A stretch of DNA of 42,350 nucleotides, from NCBI GenBank assembly GCA_902793295.1, contig CADBDA010000029.1:13494-55843 (forward strand). The letters run 5' to 3'. A program made the position numbers and the translations under genes. Below, in pieces: positions 8,090 to 21,112 of the stretch. Every line of letters starts with the position of its first letter. The first letter of the stretch is position 1. The notes below the pieces were generated by a model. That model had not been told where the DNA came from. It made no database searches and was given only the letters and a program-made list of their open reading frames with translations. Source of the DNA: an uncultured Bacteroidota bacterium. GTDB taxonomy: Bacteria; Bacteroidota; Bacteroidia; Bacteroidales; P3.

Positions 8090-9823
8090 ATGAAAACCCC
8101 TCTGTCAAATAATCAAATATTGTTGCAAGAATGTTTACAACAAGAATTTAAAGAGTCTTCCTACTTTGTAAAGGAAGATGACGCAAATGTTCAGTTACAA
8201 CTCAATAAGTTCTTTGAATTGTTCGGTTCCTCACTTTTAATGAAATTTTCAGATGTTAGCAACGATGATATTGAGCAAGGAATAACAGGCAGCGGAAATG
8301 ATGGAGGAATTGATAGTATGTATATCTTGTTAGATGGCGAGCCAGTCAAGGAAGACTCCGATATTGATGAGAGTATACACAAAAATCCTCAAATTGATTT
8401 TTATATCATTCAGACGAAAAATCAATATGGATTTAAGGAAGACGTCGTGGATAAATTTAAAACAATATCTTCAAATCTTCTTGATATGTCAAAAGACACG
8501 GAGGTTTATTCAAAAAGATACGCAGAAAAAGTGATATCATTGTTTAATCTATTTCGCTCTTTAATTAAGGTAACTATCCGAAAAAATCCCTCAATTACAT
8601 TTCACTATTGGTATGCAGCTAATGCAAATGAGGTTCATCCAAATTTACAGCAAAAGAAAGATGAATTACTTGAAGTTGTACGACAAAAATTTCCTTCTTC
8701 AAAATGTGATGTTAGATACTTTGGAGCAACCGAACTAATGAATTTGTATCACTCTGATACGGAACTAACTCTAACACTTAATCTACAAGAAAGCCCAATC
8801 TCTTTAGGAAGTGACAATTATGTCGCACTAATTAATCTTCCCCAGTTTTATAATTTAATTATTGACAATGATGGACAACTAATTAGGCAAATGTTTGACG
8901 CAAACGTTAGAGATTATCAAGGGAGAAATGCCGTAAATACCAGCATATATGAAACACTGTCCAATGCGGATGGGAAAGATTTTTGGTGGTTCAATAATGG
9001 TGTTACAATTATTTGTGATAAAATAACACCAATTACACAGAAACAATTAACCATTCAAAATCCCTATATTGTGAATGGACTCCAGACATCCACTGAAATA
9101 TTCAATTATTTTAGCAAGAACGACTCTGCAAAAACGGAGGATAAAAGAAATATTCTTGTTCGTTTTCTTGTGCCTTCAGAGGATGATGTTAGAGACAAAA
9201 TTATTTTTGCGACAAACAACCAAACAAACATACCTAAATCTGCATTAAGAGCCACGGATCCTATTCACCTTCAAATCGAAACATATTTCAGAAACAAAGG
9301 AATTTACTACGACCGAAGAAAAAACTATTATAAAAACCAGAGGAAAAATTCAGAAGATATTATCAGTGTGTCTTTTCTTGCTCAATGTTTAATTAGTACA
9401 ATAATGAGCCAACCAGATTATGCTAGAGCAAGACCATCTACCATACTAGCGGACGAAGGAAAGTATAAATCATTGTATGTCGAACATAATGAACTGGATG
9501 TATATTATAAAATTGCAGTAATTGGGTTAAGCGTTCGTAAATACCTAAAAAAACAAAGTTCACTTAGTGCAGCAGAACAAAATGACATTTTATTTTACGT
9601 AATATTTGCATATGTAGCAACGCAGTTGCAAACTACACACATAGAATTTGATAAAATTAAAAGATTGGATATAACCACAATACGGGATGATGAGTTAAAT
9701 AAAATTGTCGAATTTGTTTATAATAAATATAAACAGCTTGGAGGCGATAGCCATGTTGCCAAATCAAGTAAATTGACGACAGATATTACCGATTGTTTAT
9801 TCACTCACAGCAATCCAGATTGA
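8090..9823 (+). CDS. AIPR family abortive phage infection protein
   Basis: A 577-residue protein. The middle contains the AIPR-family hallmark FWWFNNGVTIICDKI followed by NPYIVNGLQTSTEIF (about residues 300-345), then the conserved RATDPIHLQIE and YYDRRKNYY stretches. The N-terminus has a GGIDSMYIL strand followed by FYIIQTKNQ, resembling a PD-(D/E)xK nuclease core (about residues 68-110). AIPR proteins are associated with abortive infection and often lie beside restriction-modification genes, as here (59 bases after the S domain). Strongly AT-rich, suggesting transfer. A nuclease mechanism is inference from the motif. Confidence 0.87.
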   Translation: MKTPLSNNQILLQECLQQEFKESSYFVKEDDANVQLQLNKFFELFGSSLLMKFSDVSNDDIEQGITGSGNDGGIDSMYILLDGEPVKEDSDIDESIHKNPQIDFYIIQTKNQYGFKEDVVDKFKTISSNLLDMSKDTEVYSKRYAEKVISLFNLFRSLIKVTIRKNPSITFHYWYAANANEVHPNLQQKKDELLEVVRQKFPSSKCDVRYFGATELMNLYHSDTELTLTLNLQESPISLGSDNYVALINLPQFYNLIIDNDGQLIRQMFDANVRDYQGRNAVNTSIYETLSNADGKDFWWFNNGVTIICDKITPITQKQLTIQNPYIVNGLQTSTEIFNYFSKNDSAKTEDKRNILVRFLVPSEDDVRDKIIFATNNQTNIPKSALRATDPIHLQIETYFRNKGIYYDRRKNYYKNQRKNSEDIISVSFLAQCLISTIMSQPDYARARPSTILADEGKYKSLYVEHNELDVYYKIAVIGLSVRKYLKKQSSLSAAEQNDILFYVIFAYVATQLQTTHIEFDKIKRLDITTIRDDELNKIVEFVYNKYKQLGGDSHVAKSSKLTTDITDCLFTHSNPD

Positions 9824-9966
9824 GTCTGAATAATTAACCGGCAACCATAAAAAGACAAACCAACACCCTGCCACCAAAATATGACTTAAATAACTGAGAA
9901 TTGAAAGTCTTTCACGTGATGTAAAGTGTGCAACAATAAACGAGCAACTTTGCAAAATATATAATA

Positions 9967-10842
9967 ATGAATAAGATTTCCATACGATTCTATAAAGACC
10001 ACAAGGTTCGCGCAATCTGGGACGAGAAACAAAACCAATGGTGGTTTTCTGTTCTTGATATAGTGGGAGCTATAAACGAACAGGATGACCACGAGAAGAA
10101 CCGCAACTACTGGAAATACCTCAAGGCTAAATTAAAGAAGGAGCAAAACGAGGTGGTTAGTGACACTACCCAACTGAAACTCACTGCCGCCGACGGAAAG
10201 AAGTATAACACCGACGTAATCAGCCTGTCGGGTGTCGAAAAACTTGCGAAAACAATACCTAACAGCCAGGCGATGGCTTTCCTCGATTGGTTTAAATACA
10301 GCGAAAACACAATAGACGGACAAAGTAGAAAAAAAGCCTACACACTGTGGGAGAGCAATCTCGTATCAAGCCGGGACGTTGGAAAAGTAAAATCACTACA
10401 ACAAATCCACGCCTATCTTTTCGGTGGCCTCTACGACTTTGCTGGCAAGATACGCACCAAGACAATTGCCAAAGGCAATACCCTGTTTTGTTTGGCGGAG
10501 CATTTGCATAACTATCTTAAAACCGTGGAGCAGATGCCTGAAACAACTTTCGACCAGATTGTCGATAAATATGTTGAGATGAATGCTGCTCATCCCTTCA
10601 TGGAAGGCAATGGCCGCTCGAGCCGCATCTGGCTGGATATGATATTAAAGAAACGTCTGAAATTATGTGTGGATTGGAGCAAGATAGACAAGCAAGAATA
10701 CCTCGATGCCATGATAGCAAGTCACACAGATAGCAGCAAGATACGCATACTGCTGCAACAAGCTCTCACCGACCGCATCGACGACCGTGAAATATTCATG
10801 AAAGGCATCGACTATTCCTATTATTACGAGCAAGAGGAATAA
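9967..10842 (+). CDS. BRO-N / Fic fusion protein
   Basis: A 291-residue protein with two modules. Residues about 5-110 resemble the BRO-N domain of phage antirepressors and DinD (VRAIWDEKQNQWWFSVLDIV, then WKYLKAKLKKE, then LTAADGKKYNTDV). Residues about 120-270 form a Fic/Doc domain with HPFMEGNGRSSR from about residue 209, keeping the catalytic His and the GNGR loop but with Glu where many members have Asp. A nucleotidyl-transfer activity tethered to DNA or a phage-type regulator is inference. It is the second Fic gene in the same island. The 143-base upstream gap ends in a near-match to a -7 box (CAACTTTG, 9945-9952). Confidence 0.85.
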   Translation: MNKISIRFYKDHKVRAIWDEKQNQWWFSVLDIVGAINEQDDHEKNRNYWKYLKAKLKKEQNEVVSDTTQLKLTAADGKKYNTDVISLSGVEKLAKTIPNSQAMAFLDWFKYSENTIDGQSRKKAYTLWESNLVSSRDVGKVKSLQQIHAYLFGGLYDFAGKIRTKTIAKGNTLFCLAEHLHNYLKTVEQMPETTFDQIVDKYVEMNAAHPFMEGNGRSSRIWLDMILKKRLKLCVDWSKIDKQEYLDAMIASHTDSSKIRILLQQALTDRIDDREIFMKGIDYSYYYEQEE

Positions 10843-10888
10843 TCTAATTCTCAAATATCTCATGTCTTTGCATTGACATAAATCTGCA

Positions 10889-10975
10889 ATGAAGATTGAC
10901 TTTCTATACTCGACTGATTTCCTGGCGATGAATGCGCCGGAGCTGGGGCACACCTGCATGCACCTGCTGTGTTGA
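10889..10975 (+). pseudogene. AraC-type regulator fragment, copy A (first 28 codons)
   Basis: The first 83 bases match the start of copy C (14284) with a single difference. The sequence then diverges and stops after 28 codons (MKIDFLYSTDFLAMNAPELG and eight more). Similarity among the three copies starts exactly at the ATG. An imperfect promoter (TGTCTTTG) lies about 20 bases upstream. From 10976 to 11073 I see no gene. Confidence 0.85.
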
Positions 10976-11073
10976 GTTTTTTTTCAACAGAAGTACTATC
11001 TATACCCATAAAGTATATGTGATAAAAAATTACAAAAACATATTTTTATTAAGTATAATTCATAAACATTTCA

Positions 11074-11081
11074 TATCTTTG
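11074..11081 (+). promoter_or_regulatory. -7 box of the first ATPase gene
   Basis: TATCTTTG, 25 bases before the ATG at 11107. No convincing -33 element. Confidence 0.6.
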
Positions 11082-11106
11082 CATTGTCAAATATAATTAT
11101 TTTATC

Positions 11107-12309
11107 ATGAAATTAATTGAACGACAAAGATATATAGAAAAAATCACTAAATGGTTTGGTAAAGATATGGCCATAGTGCTCACCGGACAGCGGCGGGTGG
11201 GTAAGAGTTGCATACTGCGTTATCTGTGTGAGAAGTTGTCTGAAGAGGGTAATGTGATATTTATCGACAAGGAGCAACGCCAATTCGACGGCATCAGAAC
11301 CTATATTGACCTGAACGAATATATCGATGCTCACATGGCCGAAGGGAAATGCAACTACATTATGATTGACGAAGTGCAGGATATAGTAGAGTTTGAACGG
11401 ACGCTGAGGAGCTTTTACAAGGAGCCAAACACTGAAGTGATTGTCACGGGGAGCAATGCGAAGATGCTGAGCAGCGAGTTGTCGACACTTATTGGCGGAC
11501 GTTATGTTGAAATCTATATACAGCCATTGTCATACGACGAGTTCCTGACATTCCACAGCCTTTCAGACAGCAACCCTGATGCACTGAGCAGTTATATCGA
11601 ATACGGCGGTATGCCGGGGTTGGTACAAATCGGCCTCGACCAAGAGAGTGCAGCCAAATACCTCTCAAGTATCTACGACACTACGCTTTTGAAAGACGTT
11701 GTGATGAGAAACCAGATACGCAATGTCGACTTTCTCTCCAAGTTGGTGCAATATATGGCCGACAACGAAGGCAAGCTTATCTCGGCCACCAACATCAGCA
11801 ACTATATGAAGTCCATAAGAGAAAACATCTCTCCATCCGTCATCATCAACTACCAGAAGATGCTGAGCGATTCCTACCTGCTACACAAGGTGAGCCGCTA
11901 CGATATCCATGGGAAACGTCTATTTGAAAGCAATGAGAAGTTCTATTTCGAAGACCAAGGTATCAGAAATGCCATAGCTGGAGGAACGAGAGACCAAGAT
12001 ATTGAAAAGATAATAGAAGGTGTGGTGTACCAACACCTGATAAGATTAGGATATAAAGTATATGTCGGCCAGTTGCAGGCAGGAGAGATCGACTTTGTTT
12101 GTTCAAAACCCACAGGGGAACGGGTATACGTGCAAGTGTCTTATATTGTGGCCGACGAGGCGACACGCGAGCGTGAATTTGGCAACCTGCGGAAGATCAA
12201 CGACAACTATCCCAAATATGTCATATCCATGACACCTTTGGTTTCCAGGAATGACGACAACGGCATCACACATCTTAGTTTAAGACGTTTTCTCTTGGAG
12301 GGGTTGTGA
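11107..12309 (+). CDS. AAA ATPase with DUF4143 domain (first of four)
   Basis: A 400-residue protein. Walker A is GQRRVGKS (from about residue 27) and Walker B is YIMIDEVQ, followed by a sensor strand VIVTGSNAKML and the family's GGMPGLV region. The C-terminal DUF4143 part ends in a nuclease-like core, GEIDFVC and then VYVQVSY, which may be a degraded PD-(D/E)xK fold. The family is abundant in Bacteroidota accessory regions and its role is unknown. The gene lies between araC fragments A and B, and its stop is 4 bases before the ATG of copy B. Confidence 0.88.
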   Translation: MKLIERQRYIEKITKWFGKDMAIVLTGQRRVGKSCILRYLCEKLSEEGNVIFIDKEQRQFDGIRTYIDLNEYIDAHMAEGKCNYIMIDEVQDIVEFERTLRSFYKEPNTEVIVTGSNAKMLSSELSTLIGGRYVEIYIQPLSYDEFLTFHSLSDSNPDALSSYIEYGGMPGLVQIGLDQESAAKYLSSIYDTTLLKDVVMRNQIRNVDFLSKLVQYMADNEGKLISATNISNYMKSIRENISPSVIINYQKMLSDSYLLHKVSRYDIHGKRLFESNEKFYFEDQGIRNAIAGGTRDQDIEKIIEGVVYQHLIRLGYKVYVGQLQAGEIDFVCSKPTGERVYVQVSYIVADEATREREFGNLRKINDNYPKYVISMTPLVSRNDDNGITHLSLRRFLLEGL

Positions 12310-12313
12310 TTTA

Positions 12314-12865
12314 ATGAAGATAGACTTTCTATACTCTACGGACTTCCTGGCGATGAATGCGCCGGAACTGGGGCACACCTGCATGCACATGCTGTGCACG
12401 GCGGGGGAGGGGAGCTTCGTGTTCAACGAGCGGTGCTACCATATCGTGAAGAACGACCTGGTGGTGATGCCGAACCCCACACGGGCGAAGAACCTCGCGG
12501 CGGCGCAGGGGATGGAGGTGGAGTGGATCGCCGCCGACAACAAATTCTTGCATAGCCTACTGCCGTCGAACAACTACAGCATCGGGGGCAGCATCAGCCT
12601 CAACCAGAACCCCGTCATCAAGGTCGACGACCGTCAGGCAGAAATCCTGCTGGAGGACTTCCACCGGCTCCGCGACCGCCTCGACGACCGCCACCTGCTC
12701 TTCTACCGCGAGATGATGGGGAGCCTCTGCCTGACGATGATATACGACATCTTCGAACTCCACGCCCGCCGCGACGCCGTCGACTCCCACAGCGACCGCA
12801 CCGCCATCATCGTGGCCTGCAAGCAATACATGCAGCAACTGTATAGCCTGAAAGACCAAAAATAA
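12314..12865 (+). pseudogene. AraC-type regulator, copy B, lacking the DNA-binding domain
   Basis: An open frame of 183 codons covering the N-terminal cupin-like sensor half of an AraC-family regulator. It keeps the linker through CKQYMQQLYSL, then ends KDQK and stop where the HTH domain should begin. By eye, identity to copy C is roughly 95 percent at DNA level over 500 bases. It may still be translated, but it cannot bind DNA as an AraC protein. The break lies just before the promoter of the second ATPase, consistent with insertion of that gene. Confidence 0.82.
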
Positions 12866-12929
12866 TATTATGCGTGAATGTTTGAATGTGGGAATTGGGT
12901 AGCGGAACTCCATAATTTTGTGAAAACCT

Positions 12930-12960
12930 TTTGCCGTATTCAAAAAAAAGTGTAATTTTG
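12930..12960 (+). promoter_or_regulatory. Promoter of the second ATPase gene
   Basis: TTTG at 12930-12933 and TAATTTTG at 12953-12960, 19 bases apart, 25 bases before the ATG. The spacer resembles the hipBA and fic promoters (ATTCAA followed by an A-run). Confidence 0.75.
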
Positions 12961-12985
12961 CACCAAATTTCGAATAGGCGGTATT

Positions 12986-14251
12986 ATGGCTAATTATATC
13001 CAGCGTGAAGACTATCTGAACAAACTGATTGCCAGGCGTGACAATGACGAGGTGAAAATAATTACAGGACCTCGCCGGTGTGGCAAATCATGGTTGCTGA
13101 AAAAGATATATAAAGACTATCTGTTGCAACACGGCGTTGGTGAAGATGAAATAATCATTGTGTCGTTTGATTTGGAGGACGAAATAAGCAATGCAGACCT
13201 CTCCAACCGTGAGGCTCTGAAAAAATACTTATACGACAGGATTTCCGACGAAGAAAAGCACTATTATGTTTTCCTCGACGAGGTGCAGGAGGTGGATGGC
13301 TTTGAGAAGATAGTGAACGGTTTGAATGCAAAGGATAATGTGGATGTGTACATCACCGGCAGCAACTCTAAGTTTCTGTCGTCTGATATTAACACTTTGT
13401 TTCGTGGACGTGGTGACGAGGTAAGGGTGAATCCATTCTCGTTTAAAGAGTTCTGTACAGACAGAGATGAATCCATCACCGAATTATGGAAAGAATACTA
13501 CACCTACGGCGGTATGCCGGCATTGCGTAAGTTTTCTACCGAAGAACAAAAAATTTCTTATCTCAACCGGCTGTGGAACAAGACATATCTTGACGACGTT
13601 GTCGAGCGGAATGATTTGCGGCGGAGAGATGTGCTTGAATCTTTGACCGATTCTCTTTGCTCGTCGGTAGGGTCTCTCACCAATGCAAACAGAATAAAGA
13701 ATCTGCTGGAGAGTGTCCAACGGGTGAAAGTGGATGTCGCAACTGTCCATAGTTATATCGGCTACCTGCAGAATGCCTATTTGTTTGAAGGCGCAAAACG
13801 ATACGATGTGAAAGGAAACAGATACTATGACTCTATCCAGAAGTACTATGCGGTGGATGTGGGTTTAAGGAATGCAAGGCTTAACTTTCGGCAGCAGGAC
13901 CCAACACATATTATGGAAAATGTTGTATATAACGAATTAAGATGTAGAGGATATGCGGTGGATGTCGGAGTAGTGGAGAGCCGAACAATGAAGGATGGCA
14001 AATCAACGTTTTCTCAGCATGAGATTGACTTTGTCACCACCAACGGTAGAGAACGGGCTTATATTCAATCTGCATACCGTATGCCCGACGATGAAAAGCG
14101 GGAACAAGAGTTGTATTCGTTGCGTAAGACTGGCGATAGTTTCAAGAAAATTGTCATTGTAGGTGAAGATATTGCACCTTATACCGATGGGCAAGGCATC
14201 CAATACATTGGATTGTTCTCTTTTCTGTTGTCGTCGGAGAAAATATTGTAG
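12986..14251 (+). CDS. AAA ATPase with DUF4143 domain (second of four)
   Basis: A 421-residue protein. Walker A is GPRRCGKS near residue 28, Walker B is YYVFLDEVQE, and there is the ITGSNSKFLSS sensor and GGMPALR region. The C-terminus has the nuclease-like pair HEIDFVT and then RAYIQSAY. It is the same family as the 11107 gene but clearly diverged, so it is not a recent duplicate even though the flanking araC copies are nearly identical. Its stop is 32 bases before araC copy C. Confidence 0.88.
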   Translation: MANYIQREDYLNKLIARRDNDEVKIITGPRRCGKSWLLKKIYKDYLLQHGVGEDEIIIVSFDLEDEISNADLSNREALKKYLYDRISDEEKHYYVFLDEVQEVDGFEKIVNGLNAKDNVDVYITGSNSKFLSSDINTLFRGRGDEVRVNPFSFKEFCTDRDESITELWKEYYTYGGMPALRKFSTEEQKISYLNRLWNKTYLDDVVERNDLRRRDVLESLTDSLCSSVGSLTNANRIKNLLESVQRVKVDVATVHSYIGYLQNAYLFEGAKRYDVKGNRYYDSIQKYYAVDVGLRNARLNFRQQDPTHIMENVVYNELRCRGYAVDVGVVESRTMKDGKSTFSQHEIDFVTTNGRERAYIQSAYRMPDDEKREQELYSLRKTGDSFKKIVIVGEDIAPYTDGQGIQYIGLFSFLLSSEKIL

Positions 14252-14283
14252 GAGAGATCCTGCAAAGGATATCTGAGCAGTAA

Positions 14284-15062
14284 ATGAAGATTGACTTTCT
14301 ATACTCGACTGATTTCCTGGCGATGAATGCGCCGGAGCTGGGACACACCTGCATGCACCTGCTGTGCACGGCGGGGGAGGGGAGCTTTGTGTTCAACGAG
14401 CGGTGCTACCACATCGTGAAGAACGACCTGGTGGTGATGCCGAACCCCACAAGGGCGAAGAACCTCGCGGCGGCACCGGGGATGGAGGTGGAATGGTTCG
14501 CCGCCGACAACAAGTTTTTGCATAGCCTCCTGCCGTCGAACAACTACAGCATCGGGGGCAGCATCAGCCTCAACCAAAACCCCGTCATCAAGGTCGACGA
14601 CCGTCAGGCGGAAATCCTGCTGGAGGACTTCCACCGCCTCCGCGACCGACTCGACGACCGCCACCTGCTCTTCTACCGTGAAACGATGGGGAGCCTCTGC
14701 CTGACGATGATATACGACATCTTCGAACTCCACGCCCGCCGCGACGCCGTCGACTCCCACAGCGACCGCACCGCCATCATCGTCGCGACGTCAGCTACTA
14801 CGCCGAGCGCCTGAACGTATCAACAAAATACCTCTCCGCCACCGTCAAGCGCGTCACCGGCCACAGCGTCAGCAGCTTCATCGACCGCGCCACAGTGCCC
14901 TTCCTGAAGAAATACCTCAACGACGAGCGCCTGTCGCTCACCCAGATAGCCGACCGCATGAACTTCACCTCGCTCTCCTACTTCAGCCGCTACTGCACCA
15001 AGCACCTCGGCCAGTCGCCCAGCGACTACCGCCGCAGCCTCCAGCCGCGAGAGGGTAAATAA
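14284..15062 (+). pseudogene. AraC-type regulator, copy C, with internal deletion and frameshift
   Basis: The sensor half reads in one frame from ATG 14284 to about 14785, then runs to a stop at 14814. The complete AraC-type HTH follows in another frame to 15062 (DVSYYAERLNVSTKYLSA, then LSLTQIADRMNFTSLSYFSR). The linker present in copy B (CKQYMQQLY) is missing at the junction, so a short non-triplet deletion broke the gene. Together, copies B and C define the intact ancestor, a cupin-sensor AraC regulator. Confidence 0.85.
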
Positions 15063-15072
15063 ATAATGAAGA

Positions 15073-15375
15073 TTAGAACCGGAAGCCGGCGATGAGAGTG
15101 AAGAAACCGAGCGAGAACTCGTCGCTCTGGGTGGGGCGCTGCTCGTAACGGGTGACGTTGCCGTTCGGGTCCCACGCCACTGGCACCGACTCGTAGGCGG
15201 CGACGTTGCCCATACCGTTCCATCGGAATCCGACGCTGAAATGGCGCATCAGCAGCAAATCAAGTCCTACCTTGTAGGCGAAGGTGACTCCCAACTCGGC
15301 TTCCCCAATCAGTCGACCTTCGGCACCTGGTTCAAGCGCCACACCGGCACCAGCCCCAGCCGAATGGCAAGATAG
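15073..15375 (-). pseudogene. Remnant of an outer-membrane beta-barrel protein
   Basis: The minus-strand frame encodes alternating beta-strand-like sequence ending SLGFFTLIAGFRF and stop, with the terminal Phe typical of outer-membrane barrel proteins. Recognisable sequence starts near AGAGAGVALEPGAEG. Upstream the frame turns into unrelated low-complexity sequence with no signal peptide. I read it as the 3' end of a lost porin-like or OmpA-barrel gene. Confidence 0.6.
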
Positions 15376-15420
15376 CTTCTTTCCCGTTGCTGCGGATGCC
15401 CCGCGTGGCAAAGCTTGCGA

Positions 15421-15520
15421 GCACTGCTGAATGGATGAAATCTGGCGAGTCGGCTTGATGAGCGAATAGTATTGCATCGATAGTCAGCCCATTTCGCCCA
15501 TTGAACCCATTCGCCCCATC
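15421..15520 (+). repeat. Degenerate dispersed repeat plus CCCATT-type repeat in a gene-free stretch
   Basis: 15421-15448 resembles the repeat tail at 3509-3537 (GCACTGCTGAAT, then AAATCTGGCGA). 15488-15520 is a short run of CCCATT-like units, similar to the larger arrays around rsgA. Nothing else is recognisable between 15376 and 15715. Confidence 0.5.
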
Positions 15521-15715
15521 TTTCAATTGTCATTTTTCCATCCCCGAAGCGCCATATCTGCCTGCCTGACCAATGGGAATGGCCTTGAACCGAAGGCCGC
15601 GACGCTTGTTGGGAAACATTTCATGGTCCTCCTTCCCTTCTCCCTCCGGTTTCTTCTGCATGAGCTGAGCGCCGCACTCGTGGCAGTGTTTCTGTATATG
15701 GCTGTCTGCTGTCTG

Positions 15716-16564
15716 CTATTCCTTTTTCCTTTTTATCAGTGTAAAGAACTTCGACCTCTTCGGCTCTGCGAAAGTCCGCTCTATCATCTCCACGTGCGAT
15801 AGGTATTCCGGGTCGGTGAATGCTATCGCCCCGGCGGGGCATTCCAGGCGACAAGCCTGGCATTTGATGCAGGTCCCGTCGAAAGAGGGCACTCCGTCAC
15901 GGTCGCCAATGCTTCCCATCGGACACACATCCTTACACCTGCCGCAGCGTGTGCAGCGGTGGATGTCGCAGGATGGCTTCGCCTTGAGGAATCCCGCAGG
16001 TGCGTTGTTGGTCTTGAGCGGAGTGTAGTATTTCTCCGGATGAGCTTCGCCGGGGACAATAAGCTCCGGAACGGGTCCGCGTTGCGCCGCTAGTATGCTC
16101 CCTGCCATCTGCACGGCGAAGTCGTCGAGGCATTCAAGGTCGCACGCATTGGGACGCCCTGCGCCCAGCGTGTCGCTGAAAACGTGCCTCGTCACTACAG
16201 CGGCGGCTCCAACAGGGCGCATTCCCCCGTCTCGCATGGCACCGACAAGCTCCGCCAGTGTGTTGTCGTAGGCGCGGTTTCCAAAGGTGGCGATGGCAAC
16301 GGAAGGGTTGCCCGCGCCGTGGAGCGCCTGGCGGACAAAGTCAATCGTCTTGTTGGGAACCCGTCCCGCATACACCGGCGTGGCCCACACGACAATGTCA
16401 TCCTTGTCGAACACTGGCAGCGCCTCTCGCTCTTGAGGTAGAGTGTACGAATGGTATTCCACGTCCGCGTGAAGCAGCATGGCCAGCGGCTCCGCGAAAC
16501 TACGTAGCACCTTGAGGGTGCCTCCCGTGGGACTGAAATAATATGTCTTGATCTTTGCCTTCAT
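15716..16564 (-). CDS. EFR1-type flavodoxin-ferredoxin fusion protein
   Basis: A 282-residue protein. The N-terminal flavodoxin-like domain has the FMN phosphate loop FSPTGGTLK and ATPVYAGRVPNK (residues 1-160). Two [4Fe-4S] ferredoxin motifs lie near the C-terminus: CTRCGRCKDVCP and CIKCQACRLECP. Such proteins shuttle electrons between flavin and iron-sulfur partners in the cytoplasm; the partner is unknown. Its ATG overlaps the stop of the upstream PfkB kinase gene (ATGA), so the two are translationally coupled. Confidence 0.92.
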   Translation of the reverse strand: MKAKIKTYYFSPTGGTLKVLRSFAEPLAMLLHADVEYHSYTLPQEREALPVFDKDDIVVWATPVYAGRVPNKTIDFVRQALHGAGNPSVAIATFGNRAYDNTLAELVGAMRDGGMRPVGAAAVVTRHVFSDTLGAGRPNACDLECLDDFAVQMAGSILAAQRGPVPELIVPGEAHPEKYYTPLKTNNAPAGFLKAKPSCDIHRCTRCGRCKDVCPMGSIGDRDGVPSFDGTCIKCQACRLECPAGAIAFTDPEYLSHVEMIERTFAEPKRSKFFTLIKRKKE

Positions 16565-17460
16565 TCCTCTTGTTTTATTGATGCGACCAGCCCATCGCTG
16601 ATGTTGTTCCCTATCTGGCTGCAGACATCCCGGCTCCAGCGCTGCGCCATCGCGACACGTGATTCTTGCTCTTCCATCCCCCGCATCATGGCGTAGATGT
16701 AGCCGGCATTGAAGTTGTCTCCAGCTCCTACGGTGCTGACGGTCTCAACCGGCTCTACGGGGAACTCCTGACAGCCTTCGGGTGTGAAGACAAGGATGGG
16801 GTGGGGTCCGTCCGTCAGTATAAGCGTGTTGCACCAATTACTCACACGCGCATAGATGCCACCAACATGATGGATGCCATAGATATATTCGAAATCCTCC
16901 TTCGAACCGCGCACCACATCGGCCAGGGACATATTCTCTTCAATGTTACCCATCACCTGCGGCAGGTCGGCGATATGGTCCTTGCGGAAGTTGACATCGT
17001 AGTAGAGCCAGGCTCCGGCCTCACGCGCCTTGCGGAGCAGCTCTCCCACAACGGGACGGACGGCTGGGTTGATGGCGAAGAATGAGCCGAACAGCACCAC
17101 GTCATCCTTGGTTATTTCCGGCAGTTTGCCGTCGAGCGAGACGGAGGCGTGGTCCTTGTAGAAGATGTACTGCGCGTCGTTGTTCTCGTCCAGAAAGGCC
17201 AGCGAGATGTGCGACTTGACTTGCTCGTGGCGGCAGACATATTCTGCCGATACTCCGTTGTCCTGCAGGTGGCGGCATATCATGTCGCCTATGTGGTCGC
17301 CGCCGGCTTCCGTCACCATGGCGCACGGCACTCCGGCACGCCCTAGTGAGACGATGCTGTTGAAGGTCGAACCTCCAGGGACTGCCTTCTGCGGCTGGTC
17401 TTCCTTGAAGAGGATGTCAAGCACTGTTTCCCCTATGCCTATTACTCGTTTCTTGTTCAT
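16561..17460 (-). CDS. PfkB family carbohydrate kinase (fructokinase-like)
   Basis: A 299-residue protein. The N-terminal GIGETVLDILF and PGGSTFNSIVSLGRAG match the sugar-binding and GG region of ribokinase-type kinases. The C-terminal signature STVGAGDNFNAGYIYA holds the catalytic Asp and the anion hole. These enzymes phosphorylate a sugar or nucleoside with ATP; the substrate is not fixed by sequence, and fructose is a guess. It lies 100 bases after the beta-galactosidase gene on the same strand with no clear promoter between, so it may handle a sugar released by that enzyme. Confidence 0.92.
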   Translation of the reverse strand: MNKKRVIGIGETVLDILFKEDQPQKAVPGGSTFNSIVSLGRAGVPCAMVTEAGGDHIGDMICRHLQDNGVSAEYVCRHEQVKSHISLAFLDENNDAQYIFYKDHASVSLDGKLPEITKDDVVLFGSFFAINPAVRPVVGELLRKAREAGAWLYYDVNFRKDHIADLPQVMGNIEENMSLADVVRGSKEDFEYIYGIHHVGGIYARVSNWCNTLILTDGPHPILVFTPEGCQEFPVEPVETVSTVGAGDNFNAGYIYAMMRGMEEQESRVAMAQRWSRDVCSQIGNNISDGLVASIKQEE

Positions 17461-17560
17461 GCGGTCTTTATTTTAATCTTGTGGTATTTCTTCTTGTCTA
17501 GTTGCGGTTGTTTCCGATGTGCTGGTGTTGCAAGTCTGGCCGAAGTGTGCCACAGCCACT

Positions 17561-21112
<3,552 letters not shown>

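Noticed and set aside
10889..15062. Composite transposon made of araC repeats
   Set aside because: No transposase, terminal inverted repeats or target duplication were seen; insertion or recombination at araC explains it more simply.
15309..15533. Minus-strand frame rich in Trp and Ala
   Set aside because: Its sequence is a translation of the CCCATT-type repeat and of the eroded region; no family resemblance.
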